From: an uncultured Pseudomonadales bacterium
GTDB lineage: Bacteria; Pseudomonadota; Gammaproteobacteria; Pseudomonadales; Azotimanducaceae
Length of the DNA: 64,000 nt
Assembly (NCBI GenBank): GCA_937775265.1
Contig: CALKBV010000011.1
Coordinates: forward strand, 1-64,000
Reading direction: 5' to 3'
How positions within the stretch are numbered: the stretch's first letter is position 1; every line of letters starts with the position of its first letter. Positions 21,837 to 33,513 of this stretch are shown one piece after another. Position numbers and translations under genes: made by a program. The notes beneath the pieces were generated by a model. That model saw nothing but the letters and a program-made list of their open reading frames with translations. It was not told the DNA's origin and did not search any database.

Positions 21837-22937
21837 ATGAAATTTACGATTACTAGAGAAAAACTGCTCGATCCACTGCAGCTTACCAGCGGTGTGGTGG
21901 AGCGTCGTCAAACGAGCCCGGTTCTCGCGAATCTCCTGCTTAATCTCGAAGAAGATAGGTTGGTAATTACAGGTACTGACCAGGAAGTTGAACTTACCGT
22001 AGTGATTACTGATGTTGTGGTTGATTCTCCTGGTGAGGTGACTGTGCCGGCGCGGAAACTGTTGGATATCTGCAAGAGCCTTCCCGATGGAGCGGAGATG
22101 TCTGCTAACCTCGAGGGCAACCGCGTTGCAGTTGATAGCGGGCGGTTTAATTCCTTTCTCGCTACATTACCTGTTAGTGAGTTTCCCAATATTGAGACCG
22201 GAGTCTATGAAGTATCGATAGCGCTGCCAGTTCAGGAACTAAAGAGGCTATTACAGCGCACCAGTTTTGCGATGGCACAACAGGATGTTCGCTACTTTTT
22301 CAACGGCGTGCTGTTGGAAGTCCTGGATGGAGTAGTGAGGTTTGTTGCGACCAATGGCCAAAGACTTGCGACGAGTTTTGTCAGTACGGGTGCCCAGGGT
22401 AGTCACCAGTTCATCATTCCAAGAAAGGGCGTGGCAGAGTTGGTCCGGGTTCTCGATGAAGATTCGGGAGAACCGGTAACGCTTAATTTCACAGCGAATC
22501 ATATGCAGGTAGACCGTGGCAATGTTAGGCTGATCACAAAGCTGATTGACGCAACTTATCCGGATTACTCTCGGGCGATCCCGAGTGGCGGTGATAAAGT
22601 AGTCATTGCTGATCGGCGGTTATTGAAGGAAGCGCTATCCAGGACAGCGATTTTGTCGAATGAGCTCTATAGGAATGTCAGGTTGATGTTGAGCCCCGGG
22701 AAGTTGGATATGCATGCCAACAACCCGCAACAGGAAGAGGCAGAGGAAACTGTTACGGTAGAATATGAAGGAGACAGTCTCGAAATTGGCTTCAACGTTA
22801 GCTACCTGATTGAGGCGCTATCAGCCATGAAGGGCGATACAGTCAGGATGACATTTAGCGACCCGGGTAACGCTTGCCTATTGGAAGACCTGGATGAAGC
22901 TGAGTCGTTGTATGTGATTAGTCCGATGGTGTTGTAA
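21837..22937 (+). CDS. dnaN: DNA polymerase III beta sliding clamp, divergent first copy
   Basis: First of two tandem sliding-clamp genes. The 366-aa length and three-domain fold match E. coli DnaN, and numbering aligns without net gaps. The dimer-interface segment AILSNE (Ile272, Leu273) and Asn320/Tyr323 are kept. The hydrophobic pocket that binds polymerases and repair proteins is altered: Phe155 for Leu, Asn173 for Asp, Gln175 for His, Ala247 for Val, Ser362 for Met and Val365 for Arg; the C-terminus reads YVISPMVL. It is about half identical by eye to the next gene. The frame is intact and codon use looks normal, so it is not an obvious pseudogene. It may be a specialised or regulatory clamp. 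Confidence 0.93.
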   Translation: MKFTITREKLLDPLQLTSGVVERRQTSPVLANLLLNLEEDRLVITGTDQEVELTVVITDVVVDSPGEVTVPARKLLDICKSLPDGAEMSANLEGNRVAVDSGRFNSFLATLPVSEFPNIETGVYEVSIALPVQELKRLLQRTSFAMAQQDVRYFFNGVLLEVLDGVVRFVATNGQRLATSFVSTGAQGSHQFIIPRKGVAELVRVLDEDSGEPVTLNFTANHMQVDRGNVRLITKLIDATYPDYSRAIPSGGDKVVIADRRLLKEALSRTAILSNELYRNVRLMLSPGKLDMHANNPQQEEAEETVTVEYEGDSLEIGFNVSYLIEALSAMKGDTVRMTFSDPGNACLLEDLDEAESLYVISPMVL

Positions 22938-22994
22938 CGAGATACATTAGATAGTGAGCGCTTGCTTACTTGTTAGATACGGTGGAATAAGAGT

Positions 22995-24095
22995 ATGAAG
23001 TTTTCAGTTAACCGTGAGCTATTGCTGAAGCCGCTTCAGCAGGTTGCGGGCGTCGTAGAACGACGACAAACATTGCCAGTACTATCGAACTTATTGTTAC
23101 AGGTCAGTGGAAACCAGCTGTCCATGACTGGTACCGATCTTGAAGTAGAGCTGATCGGACGGCTGGAGGTCGTTACGCCAGAAGATGGTGAAATCACCGT
23201 GCCGGCTCGAAAGTTAGTCGACATCTGTCGTGAAATACCCGAAAAAGCAGATATCGAGTTCTCGCTGAATGAAAACCGGTTGCAAATACGGTCCGGTAGA
23301 TTCAGGTCAACCTTATCGACGCTGCCGGCCGTTGATTTTCCCTCAGTGGATCAATCTAGTCCTGAAATGACAGCGGAGCTGGATAGTAAGTCCTTTAAAA
23401 AGCTGCTCGACCAGACGGCCTTTGCCATGGCGCAGCAGGATGTTCGTTACTTTCTTAATGGAACGCTAATAGAGCTCGGAAACAACCACGTCCGTGCGGT
23501 AGCAACCGATGGGCATCGATTGGCAATGAGTGATTTGGAGCAGGAGGGTATTGAAGGGCCAACGAAGCAGGTCATTGTGCCACGCAAAGGCATCATTGAG
23601 ATCCAGCGCCTGCTCCAGGAAGTGGAGGATAGGGTAGCCGTTTCAATTGGCAATAGTCATCTCTGTGTGACGTCCTCTATGTTTACATTGACCACCAAAC
23701 TGGTGGATGGCAAGTTTCCGGACTATGACAGGGTGATACCGAAGGATGGAGACAAGGTCGTTCTCGCGGATAAGCAGGAGCTTCGACAGGCGCTAAGTCG
23801 CACTGCTATTCTGTCTAATGAAAAGTTCCGCGGTATTCGTGTCTCGATTTCAAGCGGTCAACTACAGCTTTCTGCCAATAATCCGGAACAAGAAGAGGCA
23901 GAAGAAACGGTGTCTGTTGATTATCAGGGAGATAGCCTTGAAGTAGGTTTCAATGTCAGTTACTTACAGGACGTTCTTGGTGTTATTGGTAACGACAAAG
24001 TCAGGTTGACCCTGCACGATGCTAACAGCAGTGCCGTCCTGGAAGACCCGGAACGTGAAGATGCAGTCTATGTAGTCATGCCTATGAAGTTATGA
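22995..24095 (+). CDS. dnaN: DNA polymerase III beta sliding clamp, canonical second copy
   Basis: Second tandem clamp gene, 366 aa, 57 bp after the first. It keeps the canonical partner-binding pocket: TDGHRLA (residues 171-177), PDYDRVIP and the C-terminal YVVMPMKL, almost the same as E. coli YVVMPMRL. The dimer-interface AILSNEKFRG is conserved. The 4-bp ATGA overlap with recF is the normal dnaN-recF junction. This copy is therefore the likely replicative clamp and the true positional counterpart of dnaN elsewhere. The start is supported by GGAATAAGAG upstream of the ATG. Confidence 0.96.
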   Translation: MKFSVNRELLLKPLQQVAGVVERRQTLPVLSNLLLQVSGNQLSMTGTDLEVELIGRLEVVTPEDGEITVPARKLVDICREIPEKADIEFSLNENRLQIRSGRFRSTLSTLPAVDFPSVDQSSPEMTAELDSKSFKKLLDQTAFAMAQQDVRYFLNGTLIELGNNHVRAVATDGHRLAMSDLEQEGIEGPTKQVIVPRKGIIEIQRLLQEVEDRVAVSIGNSHLCVTSSMFTLTTKLVDGKFPDYDRVIPKDGDKVVLADKQELRQALSRTAILSNEKFRGIRVSISSGQLQLSANNPEQEEAEETVSVDYQGDSLEVGFNVSYLQDVLGVIGNDKVRLTLHDANSSAVLEDPEREDAVYVVMPMKL

Positions 24096-25267
24096 GCCTG
24101 AAATGGCTCGAAGCCAGGCATTTCAGAAACCTCACCCACATCTCGGTAGATCTTGACCCTGGCTTAAACCTCCTTTTCGGTGAGAATGGGAGTGGCAAGA
24201 CCAGCCTCCTCGAATCCAGCTATTTTCTTTCTACCGCCAGGTCCTTCCGCGACACGGGCCTTAACCCTGTTATCCAGCGTGGAGCCGAGGATTGTCTTCT
24301 GCGCGGCAAAGTACAGTCAGGGAGTATGGAGCACCATATTGGTATCAGTCGCAATCGTGGCGGTAGCCGGGAAATCAAAATCAATAGTGAAACAACGAGG
24401 AAGTCCTCCGAGCTGGCAAGACTATTGCCGACGTTGATTCTGGGGCCGCAGTCTGTGGACTTGCTGATCGGTTCGCCAACACTACGCCGCCGGTTCCTGA
24501 ACTGGGGATTGTTTCACGTGAAACCAGGGCGAGTGGATTCTGATTCATCGAATTCCAGCTTTACGGCAGCAGGCGCTTCACCCATGGACTTCCCGGTGAA
24601 TTGGGCGGAGGCTAATCGCTGCCTTCGCCAACGCAATATGCTGCTCAGACGATATACTGCTAATACTGAGGCGGGGAACCTCAAGGAATTGGAAACTTGG
24701 TCTGATCGTCTGGCTACCTATGCGAACCAGATAGACCTGCAAAGGACGCTGTATGTTGAGCTATACCGGCCCTTGTTTACCGAAATCGTTCAGCAATTGG
24801 CGGGCATTGATGAGGTGACGTTCGATTACTACCGCGGCTGGCACCGGGAGGCTGATCTTTTGGATATTTACTTAAAAGAGGCTGATCTTGATCAAAAAAG
24901 AGGCTTTACACAGAAGGGATTTCAGCGCGCAGATGTTAGAATAACCGTATCAGGACAGCCAGCCGCCAAAGTCTGTTCGCGAGGTGAGCTCAAATCGCTT
25001 GTTTGGGCGATGATTTTGGCGCAGGGCTCACTCGCGAGCGATACTGGCACATCGGAAGGTGGCAGGGGAACACTCTACCTTGTCGATGATTTGGCGTCCG
25101 AGTTTGATGAAGAGCATCGGAGGCGGGTATGCAAGTTTCTTCTAGAGACAGGCCAACAGGTATTGCTTACCGGCGTAGAGGAAAAGCCTCTGCTGGCCGC
25201 CTGTAAGAATCAGTATGGTCGCTTGTTTCACGTGAAACATGGTGAAGTAGAAGTACAGGAGCATTAA
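24092..25267 (+). CDS. recF: DNA replication and repair protein RecF
   Basis: SMC-like ATPase that, with RecO and RecR, loads RecA at single-strand gaps. The 391-aa protein has Walker A FGENGSGKTSLLES (about 29-42), the WGLFHVKPG segment near residue 140, and the C-terminal signature/Walker B region (CSRGELKSL, YLVDDLASEFDEEH). It overlaps dnaN by 4 bp, and its TAA is directly followed by the gyrB ATG. Two parS sites are written into its codons (24510-24525 and 25224-25239), both encoding Phe-His-Val-Lys. Confidence 0.97.
   Translation: MSLKWLEARHFRNLTHISVDLDPGLNLLFGENGSGKTSLLESSYFLSTARSFRDTGLNPVIQRGAEDCLLRGKVQSGSMEHHIGISRNRGGSREIKINSETTRKSSELARLLPTLILGPQSVDLLIGSPTLRRRFLNWGLFHVKPGRVDSDSSNSSFTAAGASPMDFPVNWAEANRCLRQRNMLLRRYTANTEAGNLKELETWSDRLATYANQIDLQRTLYVELYRPLFTEIVQQLAGIDEVTFDYYRGWHREADLLDIYLKEADLDQKRGFTQKGFQRADVRITVSGQPAAKVCSRGELKSLVWAMILAQGSLASDTGTSEGGRGTLYLVDDLASEFDEEHRRRVCKFLLETGQQVLLTGVEEKPLLAACKNQYGRLFHVKHGEVEVQEH
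24510..24525. other. parS site (15/16 match)
   Basis: TGTTTCACGTGAAACC matches the 16-bp ParB-binding consensus TGTTTCACGTGAAACA at 15 positions. It lies within recF, where it encodes Leu-Phe-His-Val-Lys-Pro in a conserved RecF motif. The site is 4.3 kb from the DnaA boxes and about 11 kb from parAB. Confidence 0.88.
25224..25239. other. parS site (perfect 16/16)
   Basis: TGTTTCACGTGAAACA is identical to the consensus bacterial parS palindrome. It lies near the 3' end of recF, about 30 bp before gyrB, and 714 bp from the other parS site. With parAB in the same window this is a complete chromosomal ParABS system. Confidence 0.95.
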
Positions 25268-27682
<2,415 letters not shown>

Positions 27683-27705
27683 CGAGTGATAACTGCATTT
27701 TGATA

Positions 27706-28236
27706 TCAGGACGTCATGTCCTGGGCGAACGCGAGCAGGTCACTGAAAATGTATTCATGGTGCGGACGTAGTTGCTGAGTCTCGATGCCGTTTCCAGTCA
27801 GCACCAGGATACCCGTGCAGCCAGCTGACGCAGCTGCTCTAAGATCTTTAAGTGAGTCACCGACATAGTAACCTTCCTCTAGGTTCAATTGGTGGGTGGT
27901 TGCCAGATCTTCCAACAACCCAGGGTTTGGTTTACGACACCAGCAATTCTCGTCTGGATGGTGCGGACAAAATTTGATATCAACAATCCTGCCACCTGCT
28001 GCTTCAACTTCATGAACCAGTTTTTCGTGAATGCGATCTAGAGCATCGAGTGTTAATTTACCTCGAGCGATACCCGCCTGGTTGGTGGCGATATAGACAT
28101 CGATATTGTTGGACGTAAGTAGTGCGATAGCTTCGAGGGACCCCGGAATCGGCATCCATTCATCGGCGGACTTGATATAGTCCATCGAGTCCTGGTTGAT
28201 GACACCATCACGATCGAGAATAACGAAAGAAGCCAT
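27706..28236 (-). CDS. gmhB: D-glycero-beta-D-manno-heptose 1,7-bisphosphate 7-phosphatase
   Basis: HAD-family phosphatase of ADP-heptose synthesis for the lipopolysaccharide core. The start at ATG 28236 (MASFVILDRDGVIN) puts the nucleophile Asp8 and Asp10 in place and has TGGAG upstream; an upstream ATG at 28293 adds residues not seen in the family. The zinc motif CPHHPDENCWCRKP (Cys90, His92, Cys98, Cys100) separates GmhB from histidinol phosphatase relatives. 176 aa; 25 bp after glyS, as in Pseudomonas. Confidence 0.93.
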   Translation of the reverse strand: MASFVILDRDGVINQDSMDYIKSADEWMPIPGSLEAIALLTSNNIDVYIATNQAGIARGKLTLDALDRIHEKLVHEVEAAGGRIVDIKFCPHHPDENCWCRKPNPGLLEDLATTHQLNLEEGYYVGDSLKDLRAAASAGCTGILVLTGNGIETQQLRPHHEYIFSDLLAFAQDMTS

Positions 28237-28261
28237 AACTGAACTCCATTGAGCAGTATTA

Positions 28262-30314
28262 CTATTGTAGGAGCGAGAAATCAGCAACTTCAAGGAATTG
28301 TTGTCGTAATTTCCGGAGAAGTCCCAGACGGTTTTTCCTCACCTTTTCGTCTTCCGCCATGACCATCACTTCATCAAAGAAGTGATCAACTGGCTCCTGA
28401 AGTACCGCCAGCTTCTCCAATTTTGCTCCGGCGCCTTTACTCTTGCTGAGATCCAGTTCGGTCAGCGCGCGACCTAGCGCAATCTCAGCCTCATCGGTCG
28501 CAACGGTAGCGTCGAAACTACTGGCAAGGTCGCTCGGGCCTGCCTTTTTGAGAAAGTTTGCTACCCGCTTGTTTGCTGCGACGATGCTTTTCGCCGCTGG
28601 TCCATTGCGAAAGGACTGCAGCGTTCGAACAACGTCGTCAATCTCTAACAGATTTACAGAGGTGCTCGCGCTGTTTGTCGCTGCTTCAACCACATCGCCT
28701 GGGATTCCCTGTTCCTGATAGTAGCTGGTTAATCTTTCTACGATGTAATTTGAAACATTAGCGGTGTCGAAGCCCCTTCCATAAAGCCTGGAGGCCTCAT
28801 TCAGACAGTCATTCAGAGGAATATTTAGCTGGTTTTCTACGCAAATTCGTATGACACCGAGAGATTGGCGGCGCAGCGCGAACGGATCTCTGGAACCCGT
28901 TGGGGGTTGGTTGATGCCAAAGATCCCGATCAGACTATCGATCTTGTCCGCTAGCGCAACACAAGAAGCCACATCAGAGGTTGGCAAGATACCCCCACTT
29001 TGTGTGGGTCTGTAGTGTTGCGCGATCGCAATGCAAACTTCCTCGGTTTCATTATCATGTCTGGCATAGTAACTACCCATGGTTCCCTGAAGGTCAGGAA
29101 ACTCGCCGACCATATCACTAACCAGATCCGCTTTGCAGAGCTTGCCCGCCCGCTTTGCAGCGTCGGTGTCTGAACCAAGCTGCTGGGCTATGTAGGCAGC
29201 CAGCGCAGCTATTCGATCGCATTTTTCCGCATAGGTTCCTAGGTCAGCCTGGAACACAACGTTCTCTAGCCGTGCGGATTTTTGCTCCAGTGAAGTTCGA
29301 GTGTCCTGATCGAAGAAAAATGCGGCATCTGCAAGACGAGGCCTTATGACACGTTCGTTACCGGCAACGACCTGTGAACTATCCAGACTTTCAATATTGG
29401 AAATAGTGATAAACCTGGGAACGAGTTTCCCGTTGTTATCAACCAGGTGGAAATAACGCTGGTGTTCTTTCATTGCAGAAATCAACACCTCTGGCGGTAC
29501 ATTCAAAAACGAGCTGTCAAATCCACCGGCGAGTGCCCTTGGCCACTCTACAAGGGACGTGACTTCATTAAGTAAATCCTCATCGATTTCCAGATGGGCT
29601 TTCTCCTGGGAGGCGAGGTCGACAACTTGCTCCCGGATGAGATTCTTACGCTCGGTAAAGTCTGCCAGGACATAGTTTTTCCTGCACAACTCTACATAGT
29701 CGTTAGCTTTAGTGATCTCAAACTGACCAGCCGGACATGAATCGATGGCCCGAGCTGGTGTTGCTAGCCTCTTTGCCCAGAAGTTGAATGGGAATGACTG
29801 AGCTTCCGTACAGGCAAACGAGCCACTGTACTGGTCGAACGAACTCCAATCTGCTTTTACCCCATCGCATTCTTCTGTCAACGGGCAGGGCAGTTAAGGC
29901 CGACCCGAGAAGGCCTTCCAGCAGGGATGGTAAATCAAGACCGCTTTTTGTTGCCCGATAGACTAGATAGTCGCCCTTGTTAGTTGTAATAGTGTCAAGC
30001 TGTGATGGGTCAGCCACGTCGCAACCCCTCATGAATCCAGCCAGCGCCTTGGTCGGTTCCCCATCGTCATCAAACGCAGACTTAACCGCAGGCCCACGCT
30101 TCTCTACATTCTGGTCTGGCTGTCGGTCCGCAAGGTCGTGAACCAGGATGCCGAGTCTTCGTGGGGTGGCGAAGCTTTCAACCTGTCCGTGTGACAACTC
30201 GGCCTGGTTAAGTCCTGCCTCGATATTTTGTTGTAGCGCTTCACGCAGATTGTTCAGGGATTTGGGCGGAAGCTCTTCAGTACCGACTTCAAGTAACAGC
30301 GTATTAGTTGGCAC
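28262..30314 (-). CDS. glyS: Glycine--tRNA ligase beta subunit, split by a one-base frameshift
   Basis: Beta subunit of the heterotetrameric glycyl-tRNA synthetase. Homology runs through two frames. Frame one begins at GTG 30314 ([20 protein letters not shown]) and ends at a TGA (29718-29720) after GHRFMS. The other frame continues without loss as [11 protein letters not shown] to SLLQ at 28262. One surplus base between about 29727 and 29738 explains the break, for example in the CCGG at 29731-29734. Corrected, the protein is about 683 aa, close to the usual 689, and no other damage is seen. It overlaps glyQ by 11 bp. Causes: sequencing error, real mutation, or slippage at GTT-TGA-G. Confidence 0.88.
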
Positions 30315-31227
30315 GCTTGAGCTCCTTCTCTACAAATGCTCGGGTATCATCGTCAGCAAGTGGGAAGCCGAGTGCCTGTCTTGAGTCAAAGTACTTTTGC
30401 GCGACCCCGCGGGACAGGGCTCTTACTCTTAAAATAAACCTTTGACGCTCGGTGACCGAAATGGCGTGACGCGAATCCAGAAGGTTGAAGGCATGGGAAG
30501 CTTTCATGACGAATTCGTAAGCCGGTAGCGGTAAGTTGGCTTCCAGTAGGCGAGTGGTTTCTTTCTCGCAAAAATCGAACTGAGCGAACAGCGCATCGAC
30601 ATCTGCCAGGTCAAAATTGAAACGGGACATCTCGACCTCATACTGGTGATAGACGTCAGCGTAGGTGATTGTCTTATCGCCATTCTCGGTCCAGACGAGG
30701 TCCTTAAAGTCCTCTACGCCCTGAATGTAAAGCGCCAGTCGCTCCAGCCCGTAAGTGATTTCACCCATCACTGGATAGCACTCAAGTCCTCCGACCTGCT
30801 GGAAGTAGGTAAACTGAGTGATCTCCATACCATCCATCCAGACTTCCCAACCGAGGCCCCAGGCCCCCAGCGTTGGTGATTCCCAGTTGTCTTCAACAAA
30901 CCTTATGTCATGGGTTTTGGTATCAATTCCCAGATGTTCCAATGACGCAAGGTATAGCTCCTGGAAGTTAGGTGGTGAGGGCTTCATGACGACCTGATAC
31001 TGGTAGTAGTACTGGTACCTGTTGGGGTTTTCTCCGTATCGGCCGTCTGTTGGTCGACGGCAGGGTTGAACATAAGCTGCCTGCCAGTTTTCAGGCCCAA
31101 TGGCCCTCAAAAACGTCGCTGGGTGGAAGGTACCGGCGCCAACTTCCATGTCGTAGGGTTGCATTAGCACACAGCCCTGCTCGGACCAGAAAGTTTGCAG
31201 GGAAAGGATAAGGTTCTGGAAGTTCAT
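30304..31227 (-). CDS. glyQ: Glycine--tRNA ligase alpha subunit
   Basis: Catalytic class II subunit of the alpha2beta2 glycyl-tRNA synthetase. The start at ATG 31227 ([14 protein letters not shown]) gives 307 aa, close to the E. coli length. A TTG at 31275 would add 16 residues without family support. [66 protein letters not shown] and [20 protein letters not shown] are all conserved. Confidence 0.97.
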   Translation of the reverse strand: MNFQNLILSLQTFWSEQGCVLMQPYDMEVGAGTFHPATFLRAIGPENWQAAYVQPCRRPTDGRYGENPNRYQYYYQYQVVMKPSPPNFQELYLASLEHLGIDTKTHDIRFVEDNWESPTLGAWGLGWEVWMDGMEITQFTYFQQVGGLECYPVMGEITYGLERLALYIQGVEDFKDLVWTENGDKTITYADVYHQYEVEMSRFNFDLADVDALFAQFDFCEKETTRLLEANLPLPAYEFVMKASHAFNLLDSRHAISVTERQRFILRVRALSRGVAQKYFDSRQALGFPLADDDTRAFVEKELKRAN

Positions 31228-31326
31228 TGGCGTTCTCTTGGTAACATTGGCGTTGTGCGGAGCTGCTCCGAGCAAAAAAGGACGTAAGTATACCTCGGTG
31301 CTCAGAAATCAGATAACCTCCTGATC

Positions 31327-31911
31327 ATGGCGAATGAAATCGAAAGATGTGGCTGGTGTGTCGGCAATGAGTTGTACGAAAGCTACCACGACGCCGAATG
31401 GGGCTCGCCAACTTATGATGACCAGCTGCTATTTGAGTTCCTTCTGCTTGAAGGAGCTCAGGCAGGGCTATCGTGGATAACAATTCTCATGAAGCGCGAG
31501 GGTTATCGTAAAGCTTTTGATGGCTTTGACGCGGGGAAAATGGCGCGATATCGACCCGCTCGAATCAATAAGTTACTCCAGAACCCTGAAATTGTACGCA
31601 ATAGGCTCAAAGTAGAAAGCGCCGTGTCGAACGCCAGGTTATTTCTGAACATACAGGAGCGAACAGGCAGTTTCTCTGACTATGTCTGGCAGTTCGTGGA
31701 TCACCAACCCAGGCAAAACCGTTTCCGATCCATGAAACAGGTCCCGGCAACGACGCCTGCGTCTGACAGTATGTCCAAGACGATGAAAAAAGACGGGTTT
31801 AAGTTCGTGGGCTCTACGATTTGTTATGCCTATATGCAGGCGACAGGGATGGTCAATGATCACCTTGTGAGCTGTTTCAGGCATGAGGAATGCTGCCGGT
31901 TGTCAAATTGA
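31327..31911 (+). CDS. tag: DNA-3-methyladenine glycosylase I
   Basis: Removes 3-methyladenine from DNA in base-excision repair. The 194-aa protein matches E. coli Tag along its length: ERCGWCVGNELYESYHDAEWG, LEGAQAGLSWITILMKREGYR, KKDGFKFVGSTICYAYMQATGMVNDH. The zinc-snap residues correspond to Cys8, His21 and a C-terminal His/Cys pair. It is divergent from glyQ and overlaps the following acyltransferase, as in the pseudomonad glyQ-tag-acyltransferase arrangement. Confidence 0.96.
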   Translation: MANEIERCGWCVGNELYESYHDAEWGSPTYDDQLLFEFLLLEGAQAGLSWITILMKREGYRKAFDGFDAGKMARYRPARINKLLQNPEIVRNRLKVESAVSNARLFLNIQERTGSFSDYVWQFVDHQPRQNRFRSMKQVPATTPASDSMSKTMKKDGFKFVGSTICYAYMQATGMVNDHLVSCFRHEECCRLSN

Positions 31912-32810
31912 TGGCCTCCCTGGTACAAATTCTCCTTTATCTTTTGAGCCTGTTGCCACGAAAATTCTCCCAGCGCATGGGTGCCGTTGCTGGAATGCTG
32001 AACGGTAAGTTGGGTTCCCGCTCAGCACAGGTTACCAGGGCAAACATTGATCTCTGTTTAACGGGTTTGGCGGATAATTTAGCAGACAGCGATAAGTTCT
32101 CGACCCAGAGTCTTATTGAAACTGGCAAGACACTGATGGAAACACCAGCGGTCTGGCTGGGCGATATTGAACGAATCGATGGGTGGATACAGGTTGTGCA
32201 CAATGAGGCCATGCTGCAAGAACATCTCAATGACTCTGCTGGACTTCTTGTACTGTTGCCGCACATGGGTAACTGGGAACTGTTCAACGTTTTCTACCGT
32301 CGATACGGCCAGATGACGGCGCTATATCAACCACCCAGGCAGGACTACATGCAAAAATTGATGCAGAAGGTGCGTCTACGGCATGGTAATCACATGGTGC
32401 CAACCACACGGTCCGGTCTCAAGCAGTTGTACAAAACGCTGCGTGAGGGTGGAACCGCAGTGATCCTGCCTGATCAGGTACCCACTACAGGCCAATTCGT
32501 ACCGTTCTTTGGTCACCCGGCGCTAACCGATGTGCTGGCCAGCAGGCTTCTGAAGAAGACGGGCGCAAAAGCACTGGGGATTACGATGGTACGAAATGAG
32601 GAAGGACTTTTTGAAGCCCATGTTCTTGCGCCTGATTCATCTATCTATGAACCCGATGAACTAACTTCTATCGGGGCGGTAAACGACCTGATGCAGACCT
32701 GCGCCGAAATTGCTCCAAAGCAATACCAGTGGGAATACAAGCGGTTCAGGGAGAGGCCCGCTGGATCAGAGAAAATCTACCGATTCAATAAACCATCGGG
32801 TGTTCATTAA
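31911..32810 (+). CDS. Lysophospholipid/lipid A acyltransferase, LpxL (HtrB) family
   Basis: Inner-membrane acyltransferase that most likely adds a secondary acyl chain to lipid A. One N-terminal membrane segment (LVQILLYLLSLLP) is followed by the catalytic HX4E motif HMGNWE (His118, Glu123), the LREGGTAVILPDQVP segment (the usual D-Q motif) and a WEYKRFRERP terminus. The start at ATG 31911 overlaps the tag TGA (TGATG); an ATG at 31890 adds seven residues and is also possible. Acyl length and position (LpxL versus LpxM) cannot be told from sequence. Confidence 0.88.
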   Translation: MASLVQILLYLLSLLPRKFSQRMGAVAGMLNGKLGSRSAQVTRANIDLCLTGLADNLADSDKFSTQSLIETGKTLMETPAVWLGDIERIDGWIQVVHNEAMLQEHLNDSAGLLVLLPHMGNWELFNVFYRRYGQMTALYQPPRQDYMQKLMQKVRLRHGNHMVPTTRSGLKQLYKTLREGGTAVILPDQVPTTGQFVPFFGHPALTDVLASRLLKKTGAKALGITMVRNEEGLFEAHVLAPDSSIYEPDELTSIGAVNDLMQTCAEIAPKQYQWEYKRFRERPAGSEKIYRFNKPSGVH

Positions 32811-32819
32811 TTGCCGTCA

Positions 32820-33398
32820 CTAACCAATGGGTTTACGAGCGATGATGAAGGCTCGACCTGCTAGCGGGTCATCCCTGTTTAGATTATGGCTCTCATCTTT
32901 AAAGGCGAGTATCTCGCAGTCTGGAACGAATGACTGGAGCTCATTTGGTTGCAGCAGGAATTCGGGATTGCTAGGTCCCTTATTGATCTGTTTTTCTGCC
33001 GTGAAAGTCTGGTAGCAAATGAGCCCCCCTGGACGCGTTGCATCCAGGATTGCCGGTGGCAGGGACCTGTCCAGATAATGACTGGTAAGCACAAGATCGT
33101 AACTTTCGGTCGGTAGTACTGCAGCAGTGATATTGACGACTCGTGTTTGAATGTTCAGCCCCAGTGCGCCCGCTTGTCCTGCCAGATCGTTGACTGCAAC
33201 TTTCGATATATCCCAGGCATGGACTTCTAGCCCCCTTGTCGCAAGGAACAGGCTGTTCGTTCCAAGACCACATGCCAGGTCCAGCGCTATCCCTTTGGTG
33301 GGAAGAATATTGTCGTTGTCTGTGAGTACAGCCGCAGGCAGACCAGGAAGCCGGTCTTTTGAATAGATTCGATTCCACTTGTCTCGTACTTTGTTCAT
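32820..33398 (-). CDS. Class I SAM-dependent methyltransferase (TehB-like)
   Basis: Small Rossmann-fold methyltransferase of 192 aa. Motif I is LDLACGLGTNSLFLATRG (about residues 39-56), followed by VHAWDISKVAVNDL and an SYDLVLTSHYLDR post-motif. No membrane segment is seen. The fold resembles the tellurite-resistance TehB group, but the substrate is unknown. It converges with the acyltransferase gene (9 bp apart). The 115 bp that follow up to trkH hold nothing recognisable. Confidence 0.8.
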   Translation of the reverse strand: MNKVRDKWNRIYSKDRLPGLPAAVLTDNDNILPTKGIALDLACGLGTNSLFLATRGLEVHAWDISKVAVNDLAGQAGALGLNIQTRVVNITAAVLPTESYDLVLTSHYLDRSLPPAILDATRPGGLICYQTFTAEKQINKGPSNPEFLLQPNELQSFVPDCEILAFKDESHNLNRDDPLAGRAFIIARKPIG

Positions 33399-33513
33399 TG
33401 GAATCCTGGTTTGACGGAGATTATAGTGCGCTCACGGAACGTGATCTCTGGAACTGCCTTCTGTGGAGCCTTTCTTTCTAGCGCTATCTTCACCAGCCTT
33501 ATTTTCTCCAGAA

